This document shows positions 17,663-28,861 of a stretch of 64,000 bases of DNA, piece by piece. Made by a program: the position numbers and the translations under genes. Every line of letters starts with the position of its first letter. The stretch's first letter is position 1. The DNA is from Cysteiniphilum halobium (GTDB lineage: Bacteria > Pseudomonadota > Gammaproteobacteria > Francisellales > Francisellaceae): assembly GCF_003574425.1 (NCBI RefSeq), contig NZ_KZ984540.1, positions 87,341 to 151,340 of the forward strand, read 5' to 3'. Under the pieces are notes generated by a model that was not told the origin of the DNA, did not search any database, and was given only the letters and a program-made list of their open reading frames with translations.

Positions 17663-20650
17663 AAGAAGAGCAGCAGGGTGTTGTAATTGTTTGTGACTAA
17701 AACGTTTAACCTGACAGCGACAAGAGAAGCCAGTGGCAAGATATTGCTTGCTTTGACTGTTCACATCTATTTTCTTTTGCCAGCTTGAAGCATAAATCTC
17801 TTTGGATAATGCAAGGTTATCTTTTTCATGTCCAAAAGTGCCTGCCATGCCACAGCAACCAACTTTTTCAATCATGAGCTTAGCGCCAAAGGCTTTAAAT
17901 ATTTTTTGCCAGTGAAGCATCGATACTGCGGCAAGTGCGCGCTCTGAGCAGTGGGCTAGTAAAGACAATGTTGTCGCATGATCTTTGGCTGTAATATTTA
18001 TGGTTGGCAGCTGTTTAACAAGCCATTCTTGTAATAGTTCAACTTTAAATTGCACTTGGTCTTTTAACACCGTGCGATATTCATCACGATAAACCAAGGT
18101 CATGCTTGGATCAATGCCTATGAGTGGAACATTTAAACGAGCAATTTGATTATAAAAGGCAGTAGCACGTGCAGCCTTTTTGTGGAAGTGAGCTAAAAAC
18201 CCTTTAACGTGTGCAGCCTTGCCATTTTCATAAAAGGGCAATACAAAAACATAGAAGCCCAATTTTGTCAATAAATCATATACTGCCAAGACAACCTCAG
18301 CGTTGTAAAAGCTAGTAAACGCATCTTGAACAATACAGACTATTTTGTGTGTGTTACGCACTTTTTGGGCTTTCAAGTTTTCAATACTAAAATTGGGTGC
18401 ATTGCGTTTTCTAAGACCTGCTTTTAGTGTTTCCTTAGAAAGCAGAGGTGCGTCAACAAGCTTAAGTTTATTTTCTAACCAATACTTTATAACAGGCATT
18501 GATTGCACTGAGTTTATTAAAGAAGGGCAGAAGCTTTGCCATTTAGCTGTTTGCTCTACATATTTAACCGCATAGTCCTTTAATGGGCGCCTGTAGCGTT
18601 TGTGGTATTCTGCTAAAAACATCGGTTTCATCGATGGAATATCTACCTTAATTGGGCAAGCGGTTGCACATGCTTTGCAACCTAAGCATTTATCAAGCGA
18701 TTGATAGACCTCGTAAGAGAAGTCATTCTTATTGACGTTCTGTTTTTTACTGGATGAATCAACAGAAAATGGATTGGGTTGATAGTCTTTTTCAGCAAGT
18801 TGTTTTAACCATTCACGTAAAAGCGCGGTACGCCCTTTGGGTGAGTATACCCAGTTATGTGACACTTTTGCTGATGGACACATCACTTGATCAGGATGGT
18901 AATTTAAGCAAGCGGCATTGCCATTACAATCAAATGCGCCAGAGAATAGCTTTTGGGTGTTGCTATCAACCTTGGCATCTTCGGTGCCGCGAAAGGGACC
19001 ATTGACTTTAACCAGTTCATCATTGCTGGCAAAAGGCACAACAATTTTACCTGGATTTAGTTTGTTATATGGATCAAATGCTTTTTTAATCTTCTGTAAA
19101 GAAGTATGTAGCTCGTCACCAAAGTAGTCTTTGACATACTCACTTCTAAAGCCTTTGCCATGCTCTGACCAATAAACGCCACCGTATTTTTTAACAAGAT
19201 CATTGACCTCTTTGGTTAATTTGACAACCAGCGCTTGATCTTTCGGGTCGTTCATATCCAAAGCTGGGCGCATATGCAAGCAGCCAACATCAACGTGACC
19301 AAACATCCCATAACGCAGATTGTAACTATCCAAAAGTGCTCTTAGTTCAACAATGTAATCAGCAAGGTTTTCAGGTGGGACAGCGGTATCCTCCATAAAT
19401 GGAATCGGTTTTTTAGAACCTTTCATTGCCCCCAATAAGCCAACACCTTTTTTGCGCAGCTCCCATAATACAGCCATTTCATCACTATCAGTCGCAAGAT
19501 AAAAACGACGTTCTTGCTTGTCTAAATATTCTTGAGCTTGCTGTGTTAAAGTACTAAGTTCTTCTTTGCTATGGGCAATAAACTCAATCAGATTAATTGC
19601 GGCAATTTCATGATTAGCATGCACTTCAAGCATAGGGCGAATTTGTGGGTAAATCTCATCTTCTTTGGCAATTTTAAGAATATTATCATCGATGGTTTCG
19701 ATTGCCGCAGGGTTTAAGCTTAATAGGCTTTTGGCATCGCGTAACGCCAGATCAAAGTCACTATAGCTAATGGCGAATAAGATTTTATGACTTGGAATGG
19801 CGGTGAGTTTTAGTTTAAGCTTGGTAATAAATGCCAGTGTGCCTTCAGCGCCTGAAATCAGATAATTAAGATTGATACGATGTTCATGTGGATCATAGCA
19901 CTTAGCAAGATTGTAACCTGTCATAAAGCGATCAAGCTTTGGAAATTGTGCGGTGATTTTGTCATATTGGCCAATGACTTCTGTTGCCACTGATTGATAA
20001 ATATCTGCTAATAGCCCATTACGCTTGCTGTGTTTGGCAATAAGTGCATTTAGGTTATTTGCGTCTATTTTTTCAAATGACACACCCTCGCCGTCACTTA
20101 GTACGCACTCTAATTCCAGTAAGTGTTCACTGGTGCGTCCATAAATGCGTGATCCTTTTCCACAGGCATCTGTGCTTGCCATGCCACCGATCGTAGCGCG
20201 ATTACTTGGTGATAAATTAGGTGCGAAAAACACCTGATGTGGTGCAAGCGCCTCGTTGAGCTGATCTAGTACAACACCAGGCTCAACGATAACATAATTT
20301 TCTTCTAGATTAATCTTTATAATATTATTCATATAGCGACTGGTATCGATAATGACGCCAGAAGTTAGCGATTGGCCATTGGTGCCAGTTCCTGCGCCGC
20401 GCGCGCTAAACTTTAGTGTTTGGTAGTCTTTGCTATTTGCCAAGGTGAAAATTTTCAGAACATCGGCGTGTTCTTTGGGAAACAACACAAGCTCTGGGAT
20501 TACCTGGTAAATACTGTTATCAATTGAACTGCTGATCCGGGTGGCATAGTCGTGCTGTATGTCACCTTGAAAGCCTGAGTTAGTTAGGTCTTTCGTAAAC
20601 TGTTGGCAGTTGCTATGTTCGGTAGAAAATTTATCAAGAATAGGCAACAT
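17645..20650 (-). CDS. ydiJ: FAD-linked oxidoreductase with Fe-S domain (YdiJ type)
   Basis: A large fused flavoprotein of about 1001 residues. The FAD-binding PCMH domain has SARGAGTGTNGQSL and NRATIGGMASTDACGKGS. It is followed by the C-terminal FAD-oxidase domain, a ferredoxin region (CLGCKACATACPIKVD) and a C-terminal cysteine-rich domain (GCCGMAGTFGHE). E. coli YdiJ, which it resembles along its whole length, has been described as a D-2-hydroxyglutarate dehydrogenase. The start is placed at MLPILDKFSTEH (ATG at 20648-20650), matching the E. coli N-terminus. An ATG at 20749 would add 33 residues not expected for the family and overlap the upstream gene. Confidence 0.9.
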   Translation of the reverse strand: MLPILDKFSTEHSNCQQFTKDLTNSGFQGDIQHDYATRISSSIDNSIYQVIPELVLFPKEHADVLKIFTLANSKDYQTLKFSARGAGTGTNGQSLTSGVIIDTSRYMNNIIKINLEENYVIVEPGVVLDQLNEALAPHQVFFAPNLSPSNRATIGGMASTDACGKGSRIYGRTSEHLLELECVLSDGEGVSFEKIDANNLNALIAKHSKRNGLLADIYQSVATEVIGQYDKITAQFPKLDRFMTGYNLAKCYDPHEHRINLNYLISGAEGTLAFITKLKLKLTAIPSHKILFAISYSDFDLALRDAKSLLSLNPAAIETIDDNILKIAKEDEIYPQIRPMLEVHANHEIAAINLIEFIAHSKEELSTLTQQAQEYLDKQERRFYLATDSDEMAVLWELRKKGVGLLGAMKGSKKPIPFMEDTAVPPENLADYIVELRALLDSYNLRYGMFGHVDVGCLHMRPALDMNDPKDQALVVKLTKEVNDLVKKYGGVYWSEHGKGFRSEYVKDYFGDELHTSLQKIKKAFDPYNKLNPGKIVVPFASNDELVKVNGPFRGTEDAKVDSNTQKLFSGAFDCNGNAACLNYHPDQVMCPSAKVSHNWVYSPKGRTALLREWLKQLAEKDYQPNPFSVDSSSKKQNVNKNDFSYEVYQSLDKCLGCKACATACPIKVDIPSMKPMFLAEYHKRYRRPLKDYAVKYVEQTAKWQSFCPSLINSVQSMPVIKYWLENKLKLVDAPLLSKETLKAGLRKRNAPNFSIENLKAQKVRNTHKIVCIVQDAFTSFYNAEVVLAVYDLLTKLGFYVFVLPFYENGKAAHVKGFLAHFHKKAARATAFYNQIARLNVPLIGIDPSMTLVYRDEYRTVLKDQVQFKVELLQEWLVKQLPTINITAKDHATTLSLLAHCSERALAAVSMLHWQKIFKAFGAKLMIEKVGCCGMAGTFGHEKDNLALSKEIYASSWQKKIDVNSQSKQYLATGFSCRCQVKRFSHKQLQHPAALLLELIN

Positions 20651-20741
20651 CACGTGACTGTAGATATATATTTTTATTGCATTAGTATCCTGCCAAGTAC
20701 TTTTGCTTGTCAAGTCTATGCGTTGAGAATGTAGAGAATTA

Positions 20742-21983
20742 TTAAGCACAGGCTGTTTTATGCAGTGAAATCCTATATTGCTTAAAAGTAAGGATGCTCA
20801 AAAGCATTAGAGCGACAAATGACATCACAAAAATAATCAGTGCATAACCAATAATTTCAGCAGGGATGATGGCGGCAACTGAGCTTACTAGGAACAATCC
20901 AGACATTTGCAAGAATCCATAAACAGCATTAGCAGCGCCTGCTTTGTGACTAAAGAAGGAAAGGGCAACACCAACAACGGTGGGACCTACTATACTGCTG
21001 CCCATAGCATAAAGTGTCACACAAGTGATTAGCATCCTCTGGTGCGCAAATCCCAATGTCGAACTTATAAGTAATATAGTGCTGGCTAATACCATTAAAG
21101 ATAATCCCTGAAAGAGTGTTTTTATTACGCCAAACTTCTTAAGCGAAATTATTGACATATATAAGCGAGCAATGAAGGAGCAGCCAATGATCGCAATAGA
21201 CAGAAAGCCAAAACTCTGTGGACTCATACCATATTTATTAATGAGGATAAAAGGTCCCACAGTGTAAAAGCTTACAATTCCAGAAAAACCAGCAATCATG
21301 CAAAGAGTGTATATGACAAAAGGAGCATGCTTTAACACTTCAAGATAGTTTGTTAGCAAATGTCTAGGTATTAAGGCATTCATATTTCTTTTATGTGGCG
21401 GGTGAGTTTCTGGCATAAGTGTGGCAATAATTAAAGCTATTATTGCGACGAGTATAAACATCATTAGAAAACTGACACGCCAATTAAAGTAGGTTTCAAT
21501 TAAGCCACCAAGTACTGGTGCACCCGCTGGAGCTAACATATAAAAGAGACTTAGCCAGCCAATGATATGAATAAACTTATCCTTGCTTACCGCATCTTGA
21601 ACGATGACTCGGGATAATGACAGCAAAGCACCTGTCCCTATCCCTTGAATGATTCGACCAATAATAAGTGTGTAAATATTCCAAGAAAACATGCAGATTA
21701 AGCTGCCAATTAGATATATACCTGCGCCAATAAAAATGATTTTCTTGCGTCCAAATTTGTCAGAAGCTGGTCCATAAAAAAGTTGAGATAAGGCCAAAGC
21801 AATTAAAAATGCAGCAATTGTTATGCGTGCCATACTCGAGCTTGCAGATAACGCATGACTCATGCTTGGCAGGCTTGGGACATACATATCTGATGCCATA
21901 AAGTAGCTACAGCCAAGCAATACGCTAACAATGCTTAACAGTAAGATACTTGGCTTGCTAGTGTATACATTATCATTAGTCAT
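20742..21983 (-). CDS. Bcr/CflA-family multidrug MFS transporter
   Basis: The protein is a 12-helix major facilitator of about 413 residues. ASDMYVPSLPSM in helix 1, motif A GPASDKFGRKK and GALLSLSRVIVQD in helix 4 are typical of the Bcr/CflA drug:H+ antiporter family. The start is uncertain. I use the ATG at 21981-21983, which leaves ten residues before the first helix; ATGs at 21995 and 22025 are also in frame. No clear Shine-Dalgarno sequence precedes any of them. Confidence 0.85.
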   Translation of the reverse strand: MTNDNVYTSKPSILLLSIVSVLLGCSYFMASDMYVPSLPSMSHALSASSSMARITIAAFLIALALSQLFYGPASDKFGRKKIIFIGAGIYLIGSLICMFSWNIYTLIIGRIIQGIGTGALLSLSRVIVQDAVSKDKFIHIIGWLSLFYMLAPAGAPVLGGLIETYFNWRVSFLMMFILVAIIALIIATLMPETHPPHKRNMNALIPRHLLTNYLEVLKHAPFVIYTLCMIAGFSGIVSFYTVGPFILINKYGMSPQSFGFLSIAIIGCSFIARLYMSIISLKKFGVIKTLFQGLSLMVLASTILLISSTLGFAHQRMLITCVTLYAMGSSIVGPTVVGVALSFFSHKAGAANAVYGFLQMSGLFLVSSVAAIIPAEIIGYALIIFVMSFVALMLLSILTFKQYRISLHKTACA

Positions 21984-22229
21984 AAATAAAGGCATAATAA
22001 ATAGAACGTTTGTCCAATTTAGCATTTATTGATCAAGTGTTCAATCAAGTACAAGCAGAGGCTACAAAAAAGAAGGCAAGAAATTCTGTAAAATGGGTGA
22101 AATAGCTATCGCATTCTAAAAGTCATCAAAGTGTAGTGGCTAAACATATAGTACTTAGTAACTTTGACTGTCTTAAGTCAGTAGTAATGAAAGATTAAAA
22201 TTGGAAGATGTATAAAAGAGAGAGAAACA

Positions 22230-23036
22230 TTACGAATTCGTTTTTGCATCGTTAGTTTGAGCGTCAGCATCAGTTGTTTGGCTGTTGTTTTCAGTTTGTT
22301 CTAGCGCCTGCTTTTCTTGTTGTTCTTGCTGCTCTTGTTCACGTTTTTGTTGGTAATAGGTTTTAATATCAATACCTTGAGAACGTAAGTATGCTTTTTC
22401 AGCAATTTCATCTAAACGTTGTTTAGCATAGGCAATATGATCATCACTAAATGTCTCAACAGGTTTGCCATAAAGGTTAAAGCGTTGTTTGTGATCAAGG
22501 ACTGAGCGTTGATAGCGAGTATCACCTACATAGCGCTTGATCACTTTTTTCAGAACATATGGATCGATGGGTGCAAAGTGTTCATTATAATAAATGACTT
22601 CAATATCGTCACTTATACCAATTTTTAAAGGGCGCTTATCACGCGGATTGAAGCATTTTGGAAAACGTGTACAAAGCCATTTAAATAGGCGTTGTTCTTC
22701 TTTATATAGTTCTTTTTGTAGATCGATTTCAATGATCAGTTCATCTTCTTGAACATCCGGCATATCTACAATTAGTTCTTCATGTTGTTTTTGGCCATAT
22801 TGCGGCATACGAAACGGTGTGCGTGGCTGATTGACGCGCTCCTGTCTTGTCTGATGAGCTTGCTTGGTAGCGGTGTTTGGCCTATGGGTTGAGCTTGTTG
22901 TTTTTGTGTCACTTGTCTCATTGCGTTTTGCCGCATGTGCTTTACGTAAACGATCTGTTTTATCTTTGATGCTTTTACCACCGACCAATGATTTTAATAA
23001 TGAAAAATCATTCAGTTTATTTCTACCATCAGACAT
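22230..23036 (-). CDS. proQ: ProQ/FinO-family RNA chaperone
   Basis: The 268-residue protein contains a ProQ/FinO domain at about 105-210 (KELYKEEQRLFKWLCTRFPK, PLKIGISDDIE, RYVGDTRYQRSV, GKPVETFSDDH), which binds structured small RNAs and mRNA 3' ends. The N-terminal region is basic and low-complexity, and the C-terminal tail is a Glu/Gln-rich coiled stretch. The C-terminal Tudor-like domain of E. coli ProQ is not evident. It is probably monocistronic. Confidence 0.88.
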   Translation of the reverse strand: MSDGRNKLNDFSLLKSLVGGKSIKDKTDRLRKAHAAKRNETSDTKTTSSTHRPNTATKQAHQTRQERVNQPRTPFRMPQYGQKQHEELIVDMPDVQEDELIIEIDLQKELYKEEQRLFKWLCTRFPKCFNPRDKRPLKIGISDDIEVIYYNEHFAPIDPYVLKKVIKRYVGDTRYQRSVLDHKQRFNLYGKPVETFSDDHIAYAKQRLDEIAEKAYLRSQGIDIKTYYQQKREQEQQEQQEKQALEQTENNSQTTDADAQTNDAKTNS

Positions 23037-23238
23037 CTAAAATGTTCCTACTTTGTGTTTACTCGTATTTCGTCTATACATTATTACAACAACATCTTTT
23101 AGATATGGAAGCAGTGATAAAACTGTTTGCCATTTAATCTTGCTGCAGCAATAAGGCGGACATTATAGACACAATCCCAGAAAAAATCAGCATCTATCAG
23201 CTACTTTTGCGGGTGTGGGATAAAAATAAAAAAAATCA

Positions 23239-23266
23239 TTGACAACAAAACCAATCTTGCTAATAT
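23239..23266 (+). promoter_or_regulatory. Strong sigma70 promoter of tRNA-Met
   Basis: A perfect TTGACA (23239-23244) and TAATAT (23261-23266), separated by 16 bp, precede the tRNA by 13 bp. The bases TGC just before the -10 form an extended -10 element. Confidence 0.8.
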
Positions 23267-23279
23267 TCCTCCCTGTTGT

Positions 23280-23356
23280 GGCTACGTAGCTCAGTTGGTT
23301 AGAGCACAGCATTCATAATGCTGGGGTCACTGGTTCAAGTCCAGTCGTAGCTACCA
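23280..23356 (+). tRNA. Elongator tRNA-Met (anticodon CAT)
   Basis: A 77-nt cloverleaf begins GGCTACG and ends CGTAGCT-A-CCA with CCA encoded. The anticodon loop TTCATAA gives CAT. GGCTACGTAGCTCAGTTGG matches E. coli elongator tRNA-Met rather than the initiator, which has an unpaired C1/A72 and three G-C pairs in the anticodon stem. The first acceptor pair is G1-U72 rather than the usual G-C. Confidence 0.95.
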
Positions 23357-23487
23357 CTTTCAAAGCCTTATATGGCAAGTGTTTCAAGAGATTACACAAA
23401 ATAATGTAATGGAAAAACTATTGTTGATCAAGCGATGGTAGTTTAGCATTGCGGTATTACAAATAAGTAAACTTTAGAATACAACAT

Positions 23488-23838
23488 ATGTATAAGCTAT
23501 ATCACAACCCCCGTTGCAGCAAATCGCGTGCGGCATTAGAATTTTTAACGCAAAATCATTATGAAATTGAGGTGATTGAATATCTCAATACCCCGTTATC
23601 TCAAGAAGATATCTTGCGCATTTTAGAGAAGTTAACCGTTGCTAAGCATGAAATTATTCGTCGTGGAGATGATGATTTCAAAGTTTTAAATATCAGTAAC
23701 GTTGAAAAGCTCTCAGATGATGAGATTGTAAAAATTTTATTAAAAACGCCTAAATTAATGCAGCGTCCAATATTAGAGACGGAAACACAAGCGGTGATTG
23801 CGCGTCCTTTGGAAGATATGATCGTTATTTTAGAATAA
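23488..23838 (+). CDS. ArsC-family arsenate reductase-like protein
   Basis: The 116-residue thioredoxin-fold protein starts MYKLYHNPRCSKSR, with the catalytic cysteine C10 in the CSKSR motif, and ends with the family pattern RPILETETQAVIARPLE. It belongs to the glutaredoxin-dependent ArsC/YfgD group. There is no arsenic resistance gene nearby, so it may be a general oxidoreductase rather than a true arsenate reductase. No clear Shine-Dalgarno sequence precedes the ATG. Confidence 0.85.
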   Translation: MYKLYHNPRCSKSRAALEFLTQNHYEIEVIEYLNTPLSQEDILRILEKLTVAKHEIIRRGDDDFKVLNISNVEKLSDDEIVKILLKTPKLMQRPILETETQAVIARPLEDMIVILE

Positions 23839-23874
23839 TCATCAAAAGCACGCAAAATACAAAGCAAAAAATTC

Positions 23875-25055
<1,181 letters not shown>

Positions 25056-25140
25056 AATGATACAATTGTGAATTGTGTATTTCAACCTTGCTAAGGCGAT
25101 GGTAACATAAGCTTATTATAACCATGCCAATGCAAGATTC

Positions 25141-26535
25141 ATGAGTATCTATCTATACAATTCATTATCTGGAAAAAAAGAGCTTTTTCAGCCGATTAGC
25201 CCACAAAAATTAAAAATATATGTCTGTGGTATGACGGTTTATGATGATTGTCATATTGGACATGCACGTACGCAGATCGCCTTTGATGTCATCGTGCGTT
25301 ATTTTCGCTTTTGTCATTATGATGTGACTTATGTGCGTAATATCACCGATATTGATGACAAGATTATTAAGCGCGCGAATGAAAATGGTGAGCCAACTGA
25401 TGCACTTGTTGAGCGCACGATCAAAAGTATGTATGACGACTTAGATCGTTTAAATATTTTAAGGCCTGACTTTGACCCGCGCGCAACACAAACGATCTTT
25501 GAGATGTGTAAGATGATTGAAAAGCTTATTGACAAAGGATTTGCTTACGCACCGGGCAATGGCGATGTTTATTATCGCGTTGAAGCATTTAAAGACTATG
25601 GCAAATTAAGTAAGCAGAGTTTGGAGCATTTGCGTGTTGGTGCACGGATCGAAAGTAATGAACAAAAAGAAAACCCCTTAGATTTTGTGTTGTGGAAAGC
25701 TGCCAAAGCCGGTGAGCCCAGTTGGGATTCACCATGGGGGCAAGGTCGCCCCGGTTGGCATATTGAATGCTCAGCGATGTCTAAAAAGCTCTTGGGGGAG
25801 AATTTTGATATTCATGCGGGCGGCTCAGATTTGCGTTTCCCACATCATGAGAATGAAATCGCACAATCAGAAGCAGCTAATGGTTGCAGTTTTGCCAATT
25901 ACTGGCTGCATTCTGGTATGGTACAAGTTGATGATGAGAAGATGTCAAAGTCATTGAATAACTTCTTCACGATCAAAGAGGTGCTTGCCGAGTATCACCC
26001 TGAAGTGGTGCGCTTCTTTTTAATTTCTGGGCAATATCGCAGTGAAATCAATTACTCTAAAGAGAATTTAGATCAGGCAAAAGCAGCAATTGAGCGCTTA
26101 TACACGGCATTGCGTGGTATTGAAATCACTGACAATACTAGAGAAATAGTTGAAGCAGAGCAATATGTTAATGACTTTAAACAAGCAATGAATAATGACT
26201 TTAATACACCAGAAGCTTTGCCAGTATTATTCGCTATTGCCAAAGAAATCAATAAATATCGTACGAGTGATCAGCAAAAGGCAGCAGGCTTTGCTAAGTT
26301 ATTGTTGGTGTTAGCCTCGGTGTTGGGCATATTGCACTGTAAAGCTGATGATTATTTCCACTATACAAAATCTGGTGAGCTAACTGCTGAAGACATTAAA
26401 GCGTTAATATTTGAAAGATTAGAGGCGAAACGTGAGAAAAATTATGCAAAAGCAGATGCGATAAGAGAGCAATTACACAATAGTGGTGTTATTCTTGAAG
26501 ATGTTGGCACTGGGACAACTTGGAAAAGGAGTTAA
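25141..26535 (+). CDS. cysS: Cysteinyl-tRNA synthetase
   Basis: This class I synthetase of 464 residues charges tRNA-Cys. It shows CHIGHARTQ (HIGH motif), KMSKSLNN (KMSKS), the zinc-binding cysteine in VCGMTVYD, and WHIECSAMS. The length is typical. It is followed 6 bp later by prmB, so the two are probably co-transcribed. Confidence 0.97.
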   Translation: MSIYLYNSLSGKKELFQPISPQKLKIYVCGMTVYDDCHIGHARTQIAFDVIVRYFRFCHYDVTYVRNITDIDDKIIKRANENGEPTDALVERTIKSMYDDLDRLNILRPDFDPRATQTIFEMCKMIEKLIDKGFAYAPGNGDVYYRVEAFKDYGKLSKQSLEHLRVGARIESNEQKENPLDFVLWKAAKAGEPSWDSPWGQGRPGWHIECSAMSKKLLGENFDIHAGGSDLRFPHHENEIAQSEAANGCSFANYWLHSGMVQVDDEKMSKSLNNFFTIKEVLAEYHPEVVRFFLISGQYRSEINYSKENLDQAKAAIERLYTALRGIEITDNTREIVEAEQYVNDFKQAMNNDFNTPEALPVLFAIAKEINKYRTSDQQKAAGFAKLLLVLASVLGILHCKADDYFHYTKSGELTAEDIKALIFERLEAKREKNYAKADAIREQLHNSGVILEDVGTGTTWKRS

Positions 26536-26541
26536 GGTTAA

Positions 26542-27501
26542 ATGAGTGATATATTTGGTGGGGATGTTAATGTCGACGCATTGGCGCAGGATTTGCATAC
26601 AATCCGTGATTATTTGCGCTGGGCGACATCTCGTTTTTTAGAAGCCGAGCTTTTTTATGGGCATGGCACTGACTCGGCGTGGGATGAGGCAGTGCACTTA
26701 GTGTTGCAAGGACTTTACTTACCACTGGATATTGATAATCGCATTTTAGATGCGCGATTAACGCATCTTGAGCGTCAGAAAGTAATTAAATGGGTTTATA
26801 GACGTGTGGTTGATCGTGTGCCATTGCCATATCTTACAAAAACGGCATGGTTTGCTGGAATGAAGTTCTATGTTGATCAACGGGTTATCGTGCCACGCTC
26901 GCCAATTGGTGAGCTAATTCGTAATGAGTTTGAGCCATGGGTGAATCATAACAAGGTGCACCGAGTGCTAGATTTATGTACTGGAAGTGGCTGTATTGGT
27001 ATTGCGACAGCACATGTGTTCCCTGACGCGGAAGTGGTGTTAAGTGATATCTCAGAAGATGCTTTAGAGGTGGCTAAGCGCAATATCAAACAACATGATA
27101 TGGAACAGCGTGTCACTGCTGTACAGTCAGACTTATTTGCAAGTTTAACAGGGCAAAAATTTGATTTGATTATATCCAACCCGCCGTATGTTGATATGAA
27201 TGATTTAGCTTCGATGCCACAAGAATATTTAAAAGAGCCAGCATTAGCATTAGGCTCAGGTGACGATGGCTTGGATATTACGCGTAAAATCTTAGTTGAA
27301 GCACTTGATTATCTGAATGAAGGTGGTGTGTTGATCGTAGAGGTTGGCAATAGCCAATATGCCTTGCAAGAAGCCTTTCAAAGTGTGCCATTCACATGGC
27401 TTAACTTTGAAGATGGAGGAGACGGAGTGTTCTTATTGACCTATGATGAGCTTGTGAATTATCGATCCGTGTTTACAAAGGGATATCAAGATGCCAGGTA
27501 A
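26542..27501 (+). CDS. prmB: Ribosomal protein L3 N5-glutamine methyltransferase PrmB
   Basis: PrmB methylates a glutamine of ribosomal protein L3. The 319 residues contain an N-terminal helical domain with the PrmB-type [14 protein letters not shown], the SAM site [14 protein letters not shown], and the catalytic NPPYVD. The long N-terminal region and position directly before aroC favour PrmB over PrmC. It overlaps aroC by 11 bp. Confidence 0.94.
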   Translation: MSDIFGGDVNVDALAQDLHTIRDYLRWATSRFLEAELFYGHGTDSAWDEAVHLVLQGLYLPLDIDNRILDARLTHLERQKVIKWVYRRVVDRVPLPYLTKTAWFAGMKFYVDQRVIVPRSPIGELIRNEFEPWVNHNKVHRVLDLCTGSGCIGIATAHVFPDAEVVLSDISEDALEVAKRNIKQHDMEQRVTAVQSDLFASLTGQKFDLIISNPPYVDMNDLASMPQEYLKEPALALGSGDDGLDITRKILVEALDYLNEGGVLIVEVGNSQYALQEAFQSVPFTWLNFEDGGDGVFLLTYDELVNYRSVFTKGYQDAR

Positions 27502-28552
27502 TACATTTGGAACTTTATTTAAGGTCACCACCTTTGGTGAGAGTCATGGTTTAGCCTTAGGTGCGATTGTCGATGGCTGCCCACCAGGACTTGAGTTGAG
27601 TGAGGAGGATCTTCAAGTAGATTTAGATCGGCGTAAACCTGGGCAATCAAAGTTTACAACACAGCGACGCGAGCCTGATCAAGTAAAGATTCTATCAGGC
27701 GTATTTGAAGGCAAAACAACGGGTACCCCCATAGGTTTAGTGATTGAGAACACGGATCAGAAATCCAAAGACTATGGAGAGATCAAAGATCAGTTTCGTC
27801 CAGGACATGCTGATTTTACCTATTTTCATAAATATGGTATTCGCGATTATCGTGGTGGTGGACGCTCATCAGCGCGAGAAACGGCGATGCGTGTGGCAGC
27901 AGGAGCGATTGCCAAAAAGATATTAAAAGAGAAGTTTAATAGTGAGATTTTTGGCTATGTTTCACAAATTGGCGATATTGAGCTTGAGCTTAAAGATCAA
28001 AGTGCTATTGCGCAAAATCCTTTTTTCTGTGCTGAACCTGAAAAGATTCCACAGCTTGAGGAGTTGATGCAGTCCATTCGCAAACAAGGGGATTCTATTG
28101 GTGCCAAGGTTAACGTTGTTGCGCGCAATATACCTATTGGACTGGGTGAGCCGGTATTTGATCGCTTAGATGCTGATATTGCCAAAGCATTAATGAGTAT
28201 TAATGCGGTTAAAGCGGTTGCAATTGGTGATGGCTTTGATGTTGTTAAGCAAAAAGGGAGTGAGCATCGCGATGAATACATTAAAGACCAAGGCTTTTTA
28301 ACTAATCACGCAGGTGGCATTTTAGGCGGGATTTCCTCAGGACAGGATATCTTGGCGAGCATTGCCTTTAAACCCACTTCAAGTATTTTGGTGCCTGGTC
28401 GCTCAATTGATGTTCATGGCGCTCAATGTGAAGTCATTACCAAAGGGCGACATGACCCCTGTGTTGGCATCCGTGGTGTGCCAATTGCTGAAGCGATGTT
28501 GGCAATCGTACTTGTTGATCACTATCTACAACATAAAGCACAGAATTTGTAG
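27491..28552 (+). CDS. aroC: Chorismate synthase
   Basis: AroC converts 5-enolpyruvylshikimate-3-phosphate to chorismate using reduced FMN. The 353-residue product has [24 protein letters not shown]-type substrate loops ([13 protein letters not shown]), [20 protein letters not shown] and [18 protein letters not shown]. The start ATG lies inside the prmB 3' end, the usual prmB-aroC coupling. Confidence 0.97.
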   Translation: MPGNTFGTLFKVTTFGESHGLALGAIVDGCPPGLELSEEDLQVDLDRRKPGQSKFTTQRREPDQVKILSGVFEGKTTGTPIGLVIENTDQKSKDYGEIKDQFRPGHADFTYFHKYGIRDYRGGGRSSARETAMRVAAGAIAKKILKEKFNSEIFGYVSQIGDIELELKDQSAIAQNPFFCAEPEKIPQLEELMQSIRKQGDSIGAKVNVVARNIPIGLGEPVFDRLDADIAKALMSINAVKAVAIGDGFDVVKQKGSEHRDEYIKDQGFLTNHAGGILGGISSGQDILASIAFKPTSSILVPGRSIDVHGAQCEVITKGRHDPCVGIRGVPIAEAMLAIVLVDHYLQHKAQNL

Positions 28553-28861
28553 TTGATTCAATTCGCTAGTGCTATTACGCAGCTGCTATCCTTGCATTAT
28601 ACTTAGCATTGAATACAATAGCATCGTTAAAGTGTCCGTGCTCCCTCAACATAAAGGATGTTATTAAGATGAACAATGTGGCTTAGTCTAGATATTTGAT
28701 GATTATCAAATACATCTAAATTATGGCAGCGATTTCATGTTTTGCCTACACCGCTTGTGAACAATGAGCAGTATGTTAGTAACTTAGTGTCTTCTTGGTA
28801 GCATGAGCTAGCTATATTTTTCAGAACAATTAATATTTTTACTTAAGGTTACTACGACACC
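28553..28861. other. 309-bp intergenic gap, nothing recognised
   Basis: The region between aroC and the MATE gene has no ORF above about 15 codons, no clear hairpin-plus-T-run terminator and no RNA gene that I can identify. It presumably holds the promoter of the MATE gene. Confidence 0.5.

Noticed and set aside
22065..22110. AAATTCTGTAAAATG between the MFS gene and proQ as another copy of the dispersed repeat
   Set aside because: It shares only about 15 bases with the copy at 23875 and lacks the GATGGGTATA end.
25062..25076. ACAATTGTGAATTGT palindrome after tgt, like a lac-type operator
   Set aside because: Short AT-rich arms, at a gene end, with no matching copy or regulator; too weak to call.
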